From: Spongorhabdus nitratireducens | GTDB taxonomy: Bacteria; Pseudomonadota; Gammaproteobacteria; Pseudomonadales; Endozoicomonadaceae | Length of the DNA: 64,000 nt | Reading direction: 5' to 3' | NCBI GenBank assembly: GCA_947387575.1 | Contig: CANDOC010000008.1 | Span: 232,143 to 296,142 of the forward strand | Shown: positions 45,971 to 56,874 of the stretch, piece by piece | Layout of the letters: each line of letters begins with the position of its first letter | How positions within the stretch are numbered: the first letter of the stretch is position 1 | Program-made: the position numbers and the translations under genes | The notes under the pieces: model-generated | Told to the model about the DNA's origin: nothing | The model's input: only the letters and a program-made list of their open reading frames with translations | Databases searched by the model: none

Positions 45971-46038
45971 GGCTGACTGTTATAGAAACAGGATTTTGGT
46001 GCAACACTATTTTTATTTTTAAAGCGAGTTATTTAGCA

Positions 46039-47040
46039 TCAAAACGCTTCAATTATCTGACGAATCCGGGGCATTAAATGCACTTTACGCGACGTCAGGC
46101 CGGGCAATCTCACCCACTCTCCGGGTGCACTCTTATCAAAAGCAGCCTGTATCACTTTATTATCTTCAGCATCCACCCCCAAAATATTTGCACACTGTCG
46201 CTTCACATCAGTGACAGAGAAAAAGATAAAATCAACTTGCTGGTTGGCTTTTATATTTGCCAGCGCTTTCAAAAACTGATCTTTCCGGGCTAACAGTGCC
46301 GGGGCATCCAGTGTTTCAGCAACACCAAAACCGACTTTTTTACCCTTAACCACATAACGCTTGTAGTCAGTCATCAAGATATCCGCCGCCGGAAGCTTGT
46401 CCAGATCCGATTTGGCAACCAGCATACTGTGCCCAAACTCTTCAAGATCTTTAACATCTGCAATTTTGGCGAGTTTGGCGGCGATATTACGATCATATTC
46501 GGTTGTAGTGGTTTTGGAGAAAGTCAGCGTATCTGACAGAATTCCGCCCAGCAGTGCACAACATGTTTCCCGAACCGGAATAATACCCTGCTTGAAAAAA
46601 TGATCAGCCACGATGGTAGAACTGGCTCCCCACGGGCGAATATCGATACTGATCGGCCCATGCGTATTGATAGTCTCACTGGCGGTTTCATGGTGATCAA
46701 TAATCGCCACTACCTGATCCTGACGGATACCATCAGGTAACTGGGCAATCTGGTTAAAATCGATCAGACCAGCCTGTTTGAAAGTGACATCCTTCAGGAA
46801 GGGAGGAGGCTCTACCCGACATGTCTTCAGGACAAACAGCGTCTCCGCGCTGAGTTTTCCTGCAATAGCTGCTTGCCCGCCATAAAGTTCAGCCGCACCA
46901 ATAGCAGCGACGACAGCATCAGTATCCGGAACCTGATGCCCGCACCAGACCATATGCTCATATTGCTCCGGTATGGCCTTAAACAGATCCAGCCCCCAGA
47001 CGGGCAGGGCAAAGCCCAGTATGGCAAGAAATCGTCCCAT
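46039..47040 (-). CDS. ppaC: manganese-dependent (family II) inorganic pyrophosphatase with N-terminal hydrophobic segment
   Basis: A 333-residue DHH-family pyrophosphatase. Metal ligands are in CGHQVPDTDA (His35, Asp39, Asp41), the DHH box is IIDHHETAS and the DHHA2 part carries SDTLTFSKTTTTEYD and the C-terminal LTSRKVHLMPRI, where R-K is the usual substrate-binding pair. Soluble family II enzymes begin almost directly at the GHxxPDTD motif. Here about 30 residues precede it, including MGRFLAILGFALPVWG, which looks like a signal or membrane anchor. The ATG at 47040 has a strong AAGGG; an internal ATG at 46953 would give a normal cytosolic enzyme but has a poorer site. Confidence 0.88.
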   Translation of the reverse strand: MGRFLAILGFALPVWGLDLFKAIPEQYEHMVWCGHQVPDTDAVVAAIGAAELYGGQAAIAGKLSAETLFVLKTCRVEPPPFLKDVTFKQAGLIDFNQIAQLPDGIRQDQVVAIIDHHETASETINTHGPISIDIRPWGASSTIVADHFFKQGIIPVRETCCALLGGILSDTLTFSKTTTTEYDRNIAAKLAKIADVKDLEEFGHSMLVAKSDLDKLPAADILMTDYKRYVVKGKKVGFGVAETLDAPALLARKDQFLKALANIKANQQVDFIFFSVTDVKRQCANILGVDAEDNKVIQAAFDKSAPGEWVRLPGLTSRKVHLMPRIRQIIEAF

Positions 47041-47270
47041 GCTTATCCCTTACTCCCGATAACAAGAGGACAACGGGCTGTTCTATTTAAAATTCAGCAT
47101 CCGGCACAGCCCGGAGAGATTAATGTTCCAATTCTGGCAGAAAATCCCGAGAAACAGCTTTTTTTATATCGATGCACTTTGGGTACCCGCTCTGACTGAT
47201 CATGACTTTGTTCCAAGCGGTCATTGTTGCCCGTTCAAGCCAACGGTAAGTTTTAGCCATACCAGCTTGA

Positions 47271-49328
<2,058 letters not shown>

Positions 49329-49457
49329 TTATCTACAACCCTCCCCTTTATGAATCGGCTCCTGCTATCTTGTTTAATCATAATGGCCAGGACTGCAGGA
49401 GCCGCCCCTACTCCAGCCTTCTGTTATCTGTCACCTCTACCCTTCGGGAGCAAAGCC

Positions 49458-50081
49458 ATGACAGGCATTAACTGGCTTGAAATGTTTGGCTATGCCGCCT
49501 CTATCATCACCGGTATCAGCCTTACTATGAGTTCGATTATCAGGCTGCGCTGGATGAATCTGACAGGCGCTTTCTGCTTTGGTACCTATGGGGTGATGAT
49601 TGGTGCGCCTCCTGTAGCCGTACTCAACTACTTTATCTGCTGCGCCAATATTTTTTATCTGTGGAAAATTTATACCGAAAAAACACATTTTCGCATGCTG
49701 GCTGCTTCGGTAAATGATGTTTATATTCGAGAGTTTCTGAAATTACACCAGGAAGAAATCAGAACATTTTTCCCAACTTTTCGCATTTTGCGTGACTCTT
49801 CCTATACCGCCATGATGATTCACAGAAACCTGTCCCTGGCCGGGGTTTTTATCGGTCGCAAGATCGACAGCAGAACAATGGAAGTCACTCTGGATTATGT
49901 TTTACCAGAGTACCGTGATCTCAAGCCCGGAGAATTTATTTTCAGGGATAATATCGACTTCTTCCGCGATCAGGGTATCAAACGACTGGTATCGGATGCC
50001 GGCAATGACATACATGCCCAGTATTTGCAAAGGGTTGGCTTCAAATTACGTGGTGGCCAGCACGAGTTGCTGCTGCACTAA
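49458..50081 (+). CDS. YgjV-like membrane protein with C-terminal GNAT-like domain
   Basis: A 207-residue protein. The N-terminal ~75 residues form three or so membrane helices with the YgjV signature (FGYAASIITGISLTMSSI, LRWMNLTGAFCFGTYGVMIG), a PQ-loop-like arrangement. The C-terminal ~110 residues are soluble and look like a GNAT acetyltransferase end (LDYVLPEYRDLKPGEFIF, YLQRVGFKLRGG). The ATG at 49458 has GGGAG at eight bases and is preferred to the frame start at 49350. Function is unknown. Confidence 0.72.
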   Translation: MTGINWLEMFGYAASIITGISLTMSSIIRLRWMNLTGAFCFGTYGVMIGAPPVAVLNYFICCANIFYLWKIYTEKTHFRMLAASVNDVYIREFLKLHQEEIRTFFPTFRILRDSSYTAMMIHRNLSLAGVFIGRKIDSRTMEVTLDYVLPEYRDLKPGEFIFRDNIDFFRDQGIKRLVSDAGNDIHAQYLQRVGFKLRGGQHELLLH

Positions 50082-50196
50082 TATTCTTTTTCACATGATT
50101 TTTACACAAGAACAACCCTGCCTTTACTCGCCAGTAATACATAACAGTGATTCTTTGACTACCTTTTAGTTTCCAATACTAACAGGGTATATCCGC

Positions 50197-50520
50197 ATGT
50201 CTGCTTATCTGCTGATAGAGTCCCGCGACCCTTTTGAAAATAACTGTTCACGGTTTCATCAGCTGGCAATAGATCTTGTAAAGGAAGGCAATGATGTCAC
50301 GCTTTTTCTGGTTCAGAACGGCGTATTTCCAGCCAGAGATTCCAGCAGTTTCGAGCAACTGGAACTGGTTTCAGATGCCGGCGTAAAAATTATGGCCGAT
50401 GACTTTTCCCTGCGGGAGCGAGGCATTGCACCTGACCATATGAATACCTGTGTTCAGGCTGCTCCCCTCGACTTCGTAATTGACCGTATGGCTGAAGGCC
50501 ACAAAGTCATGTGGCACTGA
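50197..50520 (+). CDS. DsrE-family protein 1, without the catalytic Cys
   Basis: A 107-residue DsrE/TusD-fold protein (YLLIESRDPFENN, VTLFLVQNGVFPARD). At the place of the usual catalytic Cys just before the RGI motif it has MADDFSLRERGI, so no sulfur-carrying Cys is in that position; its only late Cys is in HMNTC. AGGG precedes the ATG. First of three tandem DsrE genes. Confidence 0.83.
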   Translation: MSAYLLIESRDPFENNCSRFHQLAIDLVKEGNDVTLFLVQNGVFPARDSSSFEQLELVSDAGVKIMADDFSLRERGIAPDHMNTCVQAAPLDFVIDRMAEGHKVMWH

Positions 50521-50537
50521 TTTAAAGGAGTGAAGCT

Positions 50538-50954
50538 ATGAGTGAGCAAAGAAAAACCCTGAACTTTGCCCTGATGGATGCCCCTTTTGAAAATGCGCGA
50601 ACTACAACCGCCTTCAGGCTGCTTGATATTGCAGCCAACCGGGGTTATCACCTGAAAGTTTTTGCCTATGAAGGTGCTGTCGGCTTGTCATTTATCCATC
50701 AGCAGGCACACCCTAATGCTGTTCATGGCCGTGATGCCGCTGAAGAAAATCACCCGCTTCCCCGCAAATGGGTCTGTGCCCTGAAGACAACAGTAGAGCA
50801 GAAAGGTGGAAGTCTGGAATGGGTAAATTGTGGCTTATGTGTCGATGAGCGTGGCATGAACGAATCCATTGAAGGCACTCGGCGAGGGACGCCAGCCGAC
50901 TTCTGGGAGTTTGCTCAGACAGCGGACAATACACTGGTTATTCCCACTTGTTGA
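50538..50954 (+). CDS. DsrE-family protein 2, with Cys pair at the active position
   Basis: A 138-residue DsrE-fold protein. It carries WVNCGLCVDERGM, a Cys-x-x-Cys placed where sulfur-transferring DsrE and TusD proteins hold their active Cys. A longer middle insert (HPLPRKWVCALKTTVEQKGG) and a Cys as the last residue are notable. It starts 17 bases after the first DsrE gene with AAAGGAG upstream. Confidence 0.85.
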   Translation: MSEQRKTLNFALMDAPFENARTTTAFRLLDIAANRGYHLKVFAYEGAVGLSFIHQQAHPNAVHGRDAAEENHPLPRKWVCALKTTVEQKGGSLEWVNCGLCVDERGMNESIEGTRRGTPADFWEFAQTADNTLVIPTC

Positions 50955-51026
50955 TCGTGGGGAAACAGCTAAGGAAGTCACTAAGGAAAAAGCCAGGAAA
51001 CCACCAGAAAAAGCCAGGAAGATATG

Positions 51027-51407
51027 ATGAAAGTACTGAATATTATTGAAACGGCTTATCGTGCCACACTGGAAGAACAAGACGATACTATTCTCTGGTT
51101 ATCTCAGGCCATGGCCAATGCCGGCGCTAATATTGATGTATTGCTACAGGGCAATGCTGTCAGCTACGGCGTCCGAAGTCAGGATGCTTCAGGTCTGAAT
51201 ATCGGCCACTTCAAACAAACCCAGCCTCCGGAAATTGCAGCAGATCTGCAACGGATGATGGATAAAGATATAAATGTTTATATTGTGCAGGAAGACTTGA
51301 CTGACCGCGGCATTGAGCCCACAGAGCTGATGGATGGTTTACACCTTGTCCACCGGGAGCAGCTCGCCGGAACTCTGGATAAATATCAACAGGTCTGGCA
51401 CTGGTAA
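51027..51407 (+). CDS. DsrE-family protein 3, without catalytic Cys
   Basis: A 126-residue DsrE-fold protein. The active position reads YIVQEDLTDRGIEP, with Glu-Asp instead of Cys, and it contains no Cys at all. The second of two adjacent ATGs is chosen because AGGAAG then has a workable spacing. A 72-base gap separates it from DsrE 2. Together the three parallel a TusBCD/DsrEFH arrangement, in which only one subunit carries the sulfur. Confidence 0.83.
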   Translation: MKVLNIIETAYRATLEEQDDTILWLSQAMANAGANIDVLLQGNAVSYGVRSQDASGLNIGHFKQTQPPEIAADLQRMMDKDINVYIVQEDLTDRGIEPTELMDGLHLVHREQLAGTLDKYQQVWHW

Positions 51408-51450
51408 ATTCCTGCTAAAACGGTCTGCGATATCTCCCGACTGCTGGCAA

Positions 51451-52239
51451 TTAGTCCCGACTGATCGCCAGCAGTGGGCTTTCATCTACCTCACTAATAT
51501 GAGCCTCCCGCCCGCCCAACATATTCAGAGGCACGGCCTTGTCTATCATCGCAGGCGGAGGCAGATCCAGACTATTCATCAGGTTCACATATTCAGCTTC
51601 ACTGGCAACCTGTAATCTGGGATTGTGTCGTTTTTCCTCACCCAGCGTACTGACACTGCGGCCATGATAATCATGCCCGGGGTATACCAGCGTTTCGTCC
51701 GGCAATTGAAGAATAATATCGAACAGGCTGTGATACTGGGTTGCGGCATCTCCGCCCTGAAAGTCAGTGCGCCCGGTTCCTCTAATCAACAGAGTATCCC
51801 CGGTAAACAGGCAGGTTTGGCCTTCATGTGCCAGCATGTAAACACACGACTCGGCTGTGTGCCCGGGGGTATGGAGGCAGGTTAACCCCAAACGACCACA
51901 GTAATAGACTTCCCCATGCTTCAGTATTCTTGTTATTCCTTCAGCATGGGAGTTTCCTCCCATAACAACATCACAGTCGGTCAGGTCATAGAGACGACCA
52001 CTTCCGGTAATATGATCAGCATGAACATGGGTATCGAGAACCCCATGAAGTTCCAAGCCTTGCTGCTCACAAAGTTCCAGATAGGAATCTACATGGGCAA
52101 GCACAGGGTCAATAATCACAGCCCAGTTATGAACAGATTCCGTAATAAAATAGCTATAGGTGCTCGACTGAGGATCAAATAACTGTCTAACCGTTGGCAA
52201 CACAGTATGCCGTTTTAATTTGGATTCCAGTAATGACAT
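51451..52239 (-). CDS. ETHE1/Blh-type persulfide dioxygenase, MBL fold
   Basis: A 262-residue metallo-beta-lactamase-fold protein. Motifs: THVHADH, LHTPGHTAES, FTGDTLLIRGTGRTDFQ and LVYPGHDYHGR. The GRTDFQ block and the YPGHDY ending are typical of ETHE1/Blh iron enzymes that oxidise glutathione persulfide to sulfite. N-terminal LFDPQSSTYSYFI is also conserved there. It faces the DsrE cluster from the other side (convergent, 43 bases apart), suggesting a shared role in persulfide handling. A TTG at 52242 is an alternative start. Confidence 0.88.
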   Translation of the reverse strand: MSLLESKLKRHTVLPTVRQLFDPQSSTYSYFITESVHNWAVIIDPVLAHVDSYLELCEQQGLELHGVLDTHVHADHITGSGRLYDLTDCDVVMGGNSHAEGITRILKHGEVYYCGRLGLTCLHTPGHTAESCVYMLAHEGQTCLFTGDTLLIRGTGRTDFQGGDAATQYHSLFDIILQLPDETLVYPGHDYHGRSVSTLGEEKRHNPRLQVASEAEYVNLMNSLDLPPPAMIDKAVPLNMLGGREAHISEVDESPLLAISRD

Positions 52240-52428
52240 CAACTCAAGCCTGATTCAGCCTAAATTCAAGAGCCTAGCCGCTTTCTAATGAATATGCCTG
52301 ATTTTATTTATTCTAAAAACGAATATTAAAACCCCAAAATTACGAAAACAAACCAAATCACACAATGTCTTATTACAAGAACTTATTGAAATCAAAATAA
52401 ACAAGATCGTATGCCGGAGGGTTAGCAG

Positions 52429-54147
52429 ATGTACCAATGGAGTTTAATCAGGAATTCAAAAAAATCAGTTTCAATAATTTTTGGCCTGCTTATTTCTTCT
52501 CATGCCTTCTCGATGCTTTTATGCCAGCAGTGTCTGACACAACATAACATAAAAACAGAGCAATTATTGGTAGAAGATAAAGACTATCAAGCATCTCCAA
52601 GTTGCGAGTTTTGCTCCAAAAAAGTGAGTCCCAGAAAAAGAGCCAAGCCTCAATCAACAAGTAGCTCCGTAATAGCGGGAAAAATAGGGCGACATGTCGG
52701 TATTAAATTTTATTGTCCTCAATGTAATGAAGGAAGGCACTGCGAATACCATAAGTTTCTAAAATCAATACCAAAAAAGTTTAAAGCATCTGAGCCTCCT
52801 GTGGCTTCAAGTCAGCCTGTTCACTTCGACTCTCCTGCGGTAGAGGAAATGACAGTACAGGAAATAACAGTACAGGATATTACCCAGAACAATCACGCAG
52901 ATGCTCTGATTGCAATACAACTTGAAGTTCAAGAAATGACTGATACTGTACCAAAAATAAGGTCAGCTATTCGTGCGCTTGCTCAAGGTCATTTCTCAGT
53001 GCAGCTTAGAGGAATGCCCAATACATGGAGCAGTTACCCAAGTGAGTATGTTTTTAGCTGCTCAGTAAATGAGCCTGTGAACAGTTCCTCAGCATTACCA
53101 TTCTATACAAGTCAACGAGTCCAAAGTGGTGTTGATTATGCTCATCTGCTAATTGATGCACTTAGACGTATAAGAGAAATTCTTAATGCGATCAGGCATA
53201 TTGAGGATGCCAATGGCGAACTCATAAATATGAGGTCCTTATTAGGTGACGGTGATATCGAGCTTAAAATGGCTCTACTTGCCTCTACTGGTAATGACAT
53301 ATCAGGCATAACCGGAGGTGTCTATTCAGATCCGATACCACAGGATAAAATCAATAATACTTACGCAGCTGCTGAAGATATATACCGACAGTTACTGGAT
53401 TTGTTCCAAAAATATTTAAGAGAAAAAACTGGAGTAATGAATTTTCTGGAATATACCGCCGAACAATACTCAGGTTCTTTACGAGGCCTGAGTATGGAGG
53501 AATATGATGAGGCATCAGCATTCCCGGAGATCATTCAATTCAGTGCCCTGCAAAGAACTGAGCTGGAATCTGATGAGATGCTAATGCTCATGACCAGAGT
53601 AATCGCCAGCCCTCAAGGGTTTGAGGCACTTTCCTGCCCCATGCTTGAATTTGTTTCAATGCAGCTAAAATCAGAGGGTGGACGTGAACGCACTCGAGTC
53701 AAGCATGGCGAGCAGTCACTGGATAATACAGGCATTACTGAAGTTGGTTGCAATTTCAGTTATTTTAAAAACCAGTGGGATGTTTATAGGCTGTCTGAGT
53801 CAAATAAGACGGTAATCCTTAAAACTCTGGACTCTGCTGCAAGTAAATTCTGTACTCCATCGAATTTCTCAGCAACTACAGCTGGCGGAGCAAACAGGAA
53901 GCCTATAATGCTTCTGGAATTTGTTGTCATTCCCAGAGTTTATAGTATTCATATCTACACTTCTCCGGAAGGAGAAACGTTTGTTATGGATCCATTTATA
54001 AGAACTGTGATCTTTAAAGATCGGGAAGATGCCCTTGAATATGTGCTGGCGATTCATGCTATTTTGGGACTGGATCGTTGTATAGGAAACAGTACATTCA
54101 CACTGCAGTGTGACGGTGATGCACTCATACCGCAAAACTATTACTAG
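52429..54147 (+). CDS. 572-residue secreted protein with Cys-pair motifs, unknown family
   Basis: I do not recognise this protein. A signal peptide (about 13-28) is followed by a Cys-rich region: CQQC (32-35), CEFC (59-62), CPQC (96-99), then C105 and H108. This spacing looks like zinc-ribbon or treble-clef modules, unusual in an exported protein. The remaining ~450 residues lack membrane segments and contain acidic helices. A 15-bp tandem duplication at 52846-52880 encodes MTVQE/ITVQD. The gene is A+T-rich, has a GGAGG eight bases before its start, and lies alone between a dioxygenase and an autotransporter. Confidence 0.72.
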   Translation: MYQWSLIRNSKKSVSIIFGLLISSHAFSMLLCQQCLTQHNIKTEQLLVEDKDYQASPSCEFCSKKVSPRKRAKPQSTSSSVIAGKIGRHVGIKFYCPQCNEGRHCEYHKFLKSIPKKFKASEPPVASSQPVHFDSPAVEEMTVQEITVQDITQNNHADALIAIQLEVQEMTDTVPKIRSAIRALAQGHFSVQLRGMPNTWSSYPSEYVFSCSVNEPVNSSSALPFYTSQRVQSGVDYAHLLIDALRRIREILNAIRHIEDANGELINMRSLLGDGDIELKMALLASTGNDISGITGGVYSDPIPQDKINNTYAAAEDIYRQLLDLFQKYLREKTGVMNFLEYTAEQYSGSLRGLSMEEYDEASAFPEIIQFSALQRTELESDEMLMLMTRVIASPQGFEALSCPMLEFVSMQLKSEGGRERTRVKHGEQSLDNTGITEVGCNFSYFKNQWDVYRLSESNKTVILKTLDSAASKFCTPSNFSATTAGGANRKPIMLLEFVVIPRVYSIHIYTSPEGETFVMDPFIRTVIFKDREDALEYVLAIHAILGLDRCIGNSTFTLQCDGDALIPQNYY

Positions 54148-54183
54148 AGATCTAAGACTTACTATCGGTAATAGAAAACTGTT

Positions 54184-56247
54184 CTAGAAATCATACCGCA
54201 ACTTCAGGCTCACATTATCCGCCTTGAAGCCTGAACTGCGGTCATGTGTATAATCCAGCTCCACCCGGAGCTGGTCATTCACCATATAGTCCACGCCGAT
54301 ACCACCCTGGTAACGCCAGCGTTTACGGCGAGGACCATTCAGCTTATAGCCGTCACCACCAATCAGATAACGACCTTCAACGCCGTTCTTGCGCCCATCA
54401 AAGCCATACCATCCCATCAGGCTGACCGATGGTATTAACACACCATCTCCCAACGACATGCTGCCTTTCATATCAACACCGGCTCCAAGCTCAAGCACAG
54501 AGTATCGGTCGGCCTTGATTTCCTGTTCCAGACCAGTACTGCCCTTTTCCCTGTATTTATCAAACGACACAGTTTGCCAGTTCAGTGCCGTCAACGGTCT
54601 CCAGACCCAGTTCTCTCCCAGGGTAAAATTAAAACCGGTTTTCAGATTCACTCCCCATTGGTGGCTATCATAATTACCCGTCACTTTTGATCCACCAAGC
54701 CATTTTCTGGTTTCATTTTGACCAAAACCATAATTCAACATGGCACTGGTAAAGCCATAATCTGTTTTCATTGCACCATAGAGTGTACCGAGATAACTGG
54801 TTGTGTCTGTCTTTCGTCCGGACTGTTTACTGTCAATCCCTGACGTTGCATGGGTCAGAGCTCCGCCAAGGATATAGTCTTTGCCGGAGCCGGTATCAGC
54901 ACCGATAGTCACACCCCTGATCTCAGTCTTATAGCCATAAAAGCCATCATGGCTATCACGTCCGGCCTGACTCCCTATGACCCGTGCCCAGAAGCCTCCT
55001 TTGGCGGTTGATTTCTTATCTTCTGAATCTTCATTACTGCTTTGCTGAACATCCCAGTCAGAAAAATAAACAGATTTGGGCTGATGGAAGCTGTATATAT
55101 CGGATTCTTCATCGAGATGCAGCGCGACACTGTCTATTGCCAGCCTGCCAAGGTGTAGAGTGCTTTCAGGCACTGCCACACTGTCATCCGGAGCAATTGC
55201 ATCGGCAACTGATTTCACAGCCTGGCTGTCAACATTCAATATATTGAATGCCTGGTTTGAGCGATTGTCGGTAGAAGCCATGACGGCTTCATAAGCTTTG
55301 ATAAATGCTGTTGTATGGTTGTCAGATGTACCTGCAGCGACAATATCTCTGGATATATCGGATGAGGCTTTAGGCTGTAAAACAACCCTCAACTCATTAC
55401 CCTGAAGATCTTTGGTAGCATCCAGCAACACCGTAGATGAACGAACGGAGATGTTTTCTCCCCCGACGATATTTGCGGCACGGGCAACGACTACAGTTTT
55501 GTTGCCCGCAGCCTGAATTTCCTGATGAGCCGACTTATCAGCGGCTTTTGTCTCAACTGTTGAGCCTGCACTGGCTGTAAGTGTCTGGGTAACATTAATC
55601 AGAGGATTAGCAGGGGGATTGTGATCTCCGCTATAGAGCACCGTTGTTTTTTGTGGCAGAGAAAAGCCCCCGGCTCCCGTTACCTGAAGCTGATTGACAG
55701 CTGTGCTGACCTCCAGAATATCTACAATCAAGGATTCTCCGGTAAAAGTCCCGCCATGGAATGTTGCGCTATCCCCGAAACCTGCCCGGCCAAGAATTGA
55801 ACCGGTAGTGACTGCAGCATCTCCGGTCTGAACAAAGTCCAGCTTTGATTCACCGGTAGCATTTTGAAAATCAACAGCCACCGGATTGGCTGCAGTACTG
55901 ATCAGCTGCCCGCTCTGATTAAGAATCTGACCAATGACTTCCCCTGCAATTTGAATCGCTGGCCCGGCATGCATCACTCGAATGCCATCTTCTATCAGAA
56001 GAGCCGGTCCAATCTGACTCGCGATCCGGCCTGATACCAGCACTCCGCCGGCAGTCACATCATGACGGATATCCAATCCAGGAATGGATGCCTGCACCTG
56101 AATACCGGCATCCAGTGCCTGAGAGGTACCGACTCTGGTAATGCTGTCACTGAGGACCTGAAGTCCGATGGCCTCGGCACGCAAGGCAAACAGAGCGCCC
56201 AGAATGGTCATTGTCAGTGGTGCGACTGCCTGATACCGGCCTTTCAT
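54184..56247 (-). CDS. autotransporter with classical beta-barrel
   Basis: A 687-residue type V secreted protein. Signal peptide (LTMTILGALFALRAEA), a passenger of about 380 residues with Gly/Val/Ile/Ala-rich beta-helix-like repeats, then the autotransporter barrel (about 415-687) with GFWARVIGSQAGRDSH and a terminal strand ending SLKLRYDF. The terminal Phe is required for BAM recognition. The passenger has no recognised catalytic or adhesin motif. CGGAGG precedes the ATG. Confidence 0.87.
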   Translation of the reverse strand: MKGRYQAVAPLTMTILGALFALRAEAIGLQVLSDSITRVGTSQALDAGIQVQASIPGLDIRHDVTAGGVLVSGRIASQIGPALLIEDGIRVMHAGPAIQIAGEVIGQILNQSGQLISTAANPVAVDFQNATGESKLDFVQTGDAAVTTGSILGRAGFGDSATFHGGTFTGESLIVDILEVSTAVNQLQVTGAGGFSLPQKTTVLYSGDHNPPANPLINVTQTLTASAGSTVETKAADKSAHQEIQAAGNKTVVVARAANIVGGENISVRSSTVLLDATKDLQGNELRVVLQPKASSDISRDIVAAGTSDNHTTAFIKAYEAVMASTDNRSNQAFNILNVDSQAVKSVADAIAPDDSVAVPESTLHLGRLAIDSVALHLDEESDIYSFHQPKSVYFSDWDVQQSSNEDSEDKKSTAKGGFWARVIGSQAGRDSHDGFYGYKTEIRGVTIGADTGSGKDYILGGALTHATSGIDSKQSGRKTDTTSYLGTLYGAMKTDYGFTSAMLNYGFGQNETRKWLGGSKVTGNYDSHQWGVNLKTGFNFTLGENWVWRPLTALNWQTVSFDKYREKGSTGLEQEIKADRYSVLELGAGVDMKGSMSLGDGVLIPSVSLMGWYGFDGRKNGVEGRYLIGGDGYKLNGPRRKRWRYQGGIGVDYMVNDQLRVELDYTHDRSSGFKADNVSLKLRYDF

Positions 56248-56409
56248 CGGTTCCTCCGTGAACCTGATGACTGCAGTTCAAGCTACAGACTGCAGCAAGC
56301 AAACGATAAATCCTTCCTGATAGATGGTTATCGGCTAACTTCACACCCAGTGAAATGATCATGTGCGTGACCGGATTTTATTCTGAAAATCGGTATATGA
56401 GGTCGCAGT

Positions 56410-56730
56410 ATGCGGGGCTTTCAGCTTACTTTCTTTACTCGCCAGGATCAGTACCATGCCGACCAGCCGTTACCAGACTGGCTGGTCAAAAAGGCCCGCA
56501 GCATGGGCTTCAGGGGAGCAACAGCCATTGTTGCCGATCAGGGGTTTGGGAAAAACCGCCACATTTATAGCCACCACATTCTGGAGCGACCAAAACAGCC
56601 GGTAGAAGTAGAGATGATCGTATCTGAGGACGAGGCCCGGTCATTTTTTGCACTGTTACGCCGGGAACAGTTAAACCTGTTCTATTTCAAGGTACCAGTA
56701 GAATATGGAATGAGCAGAGATTTTGAATAG
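56410..56730 (+). CDS. DUF190 (PII-like) protein
   Basis: A 106-residue small protein with DUF190 hallmarks: GFQLTFFTRQDQYH, PDWLVKKARSMGFRGATAIV and FYFKVPVEYG at the end. DUF190 proteins resemble PII nucleotide sensors and are often beside crcB fluoride channels. No crcB or fluoride-riboswitch-like leader is seen here. GAGG lies seven bases before ATG. It is divergent from the autotransporter. Confidence 0.85.
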   Translation: MRGFQLTFFTRQDQYHADQPLPDWLVKKARSMGFRGATAIVADQGFGKNRHIYSHHILERPKQPVEVEMIVSEDEARSFFALLRREQLNLFYFKVPVEYGMSRDFE

Positions 56731-56797
56731 ATACAACGAAATCTGTCGATTGACAGCACAAGAAGAAAAAAGGAGATATATAAGGAAGAAAAAGAAA

Positions 56798-56874
56798 TGG
56801 TCGGGGTAGAGAGATTCGAACTCCCGACATCCTGCTCCCAAAGCAGGCGCGCTACCAGACTGCGCTATACCCCG
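56798..56874 (-). tRNA. tRNA-Pro (anticodon TGG)
   Basis: The full cloverleaf can be written: acceptor CGGGGTA pairs with TACCCCG, D arm GCGCAGTCTGGTAGCGC, anticodon loop CTTTGGGAG with TGG, and T arm GTTCGAATC, with CCA encoded at the 3' end. It is 77 bases long on the minus strand, with no neighbouring tRNA. Confidence 0.97.

Noticed and set aside
56248..56409. Fluoride riboswitch ahead of the DUF190 gene
   Set aside because: I looked because DUF190 is often linked to crcB. The conserved fluoride-aptamer bases are not visible and no crcB is near.
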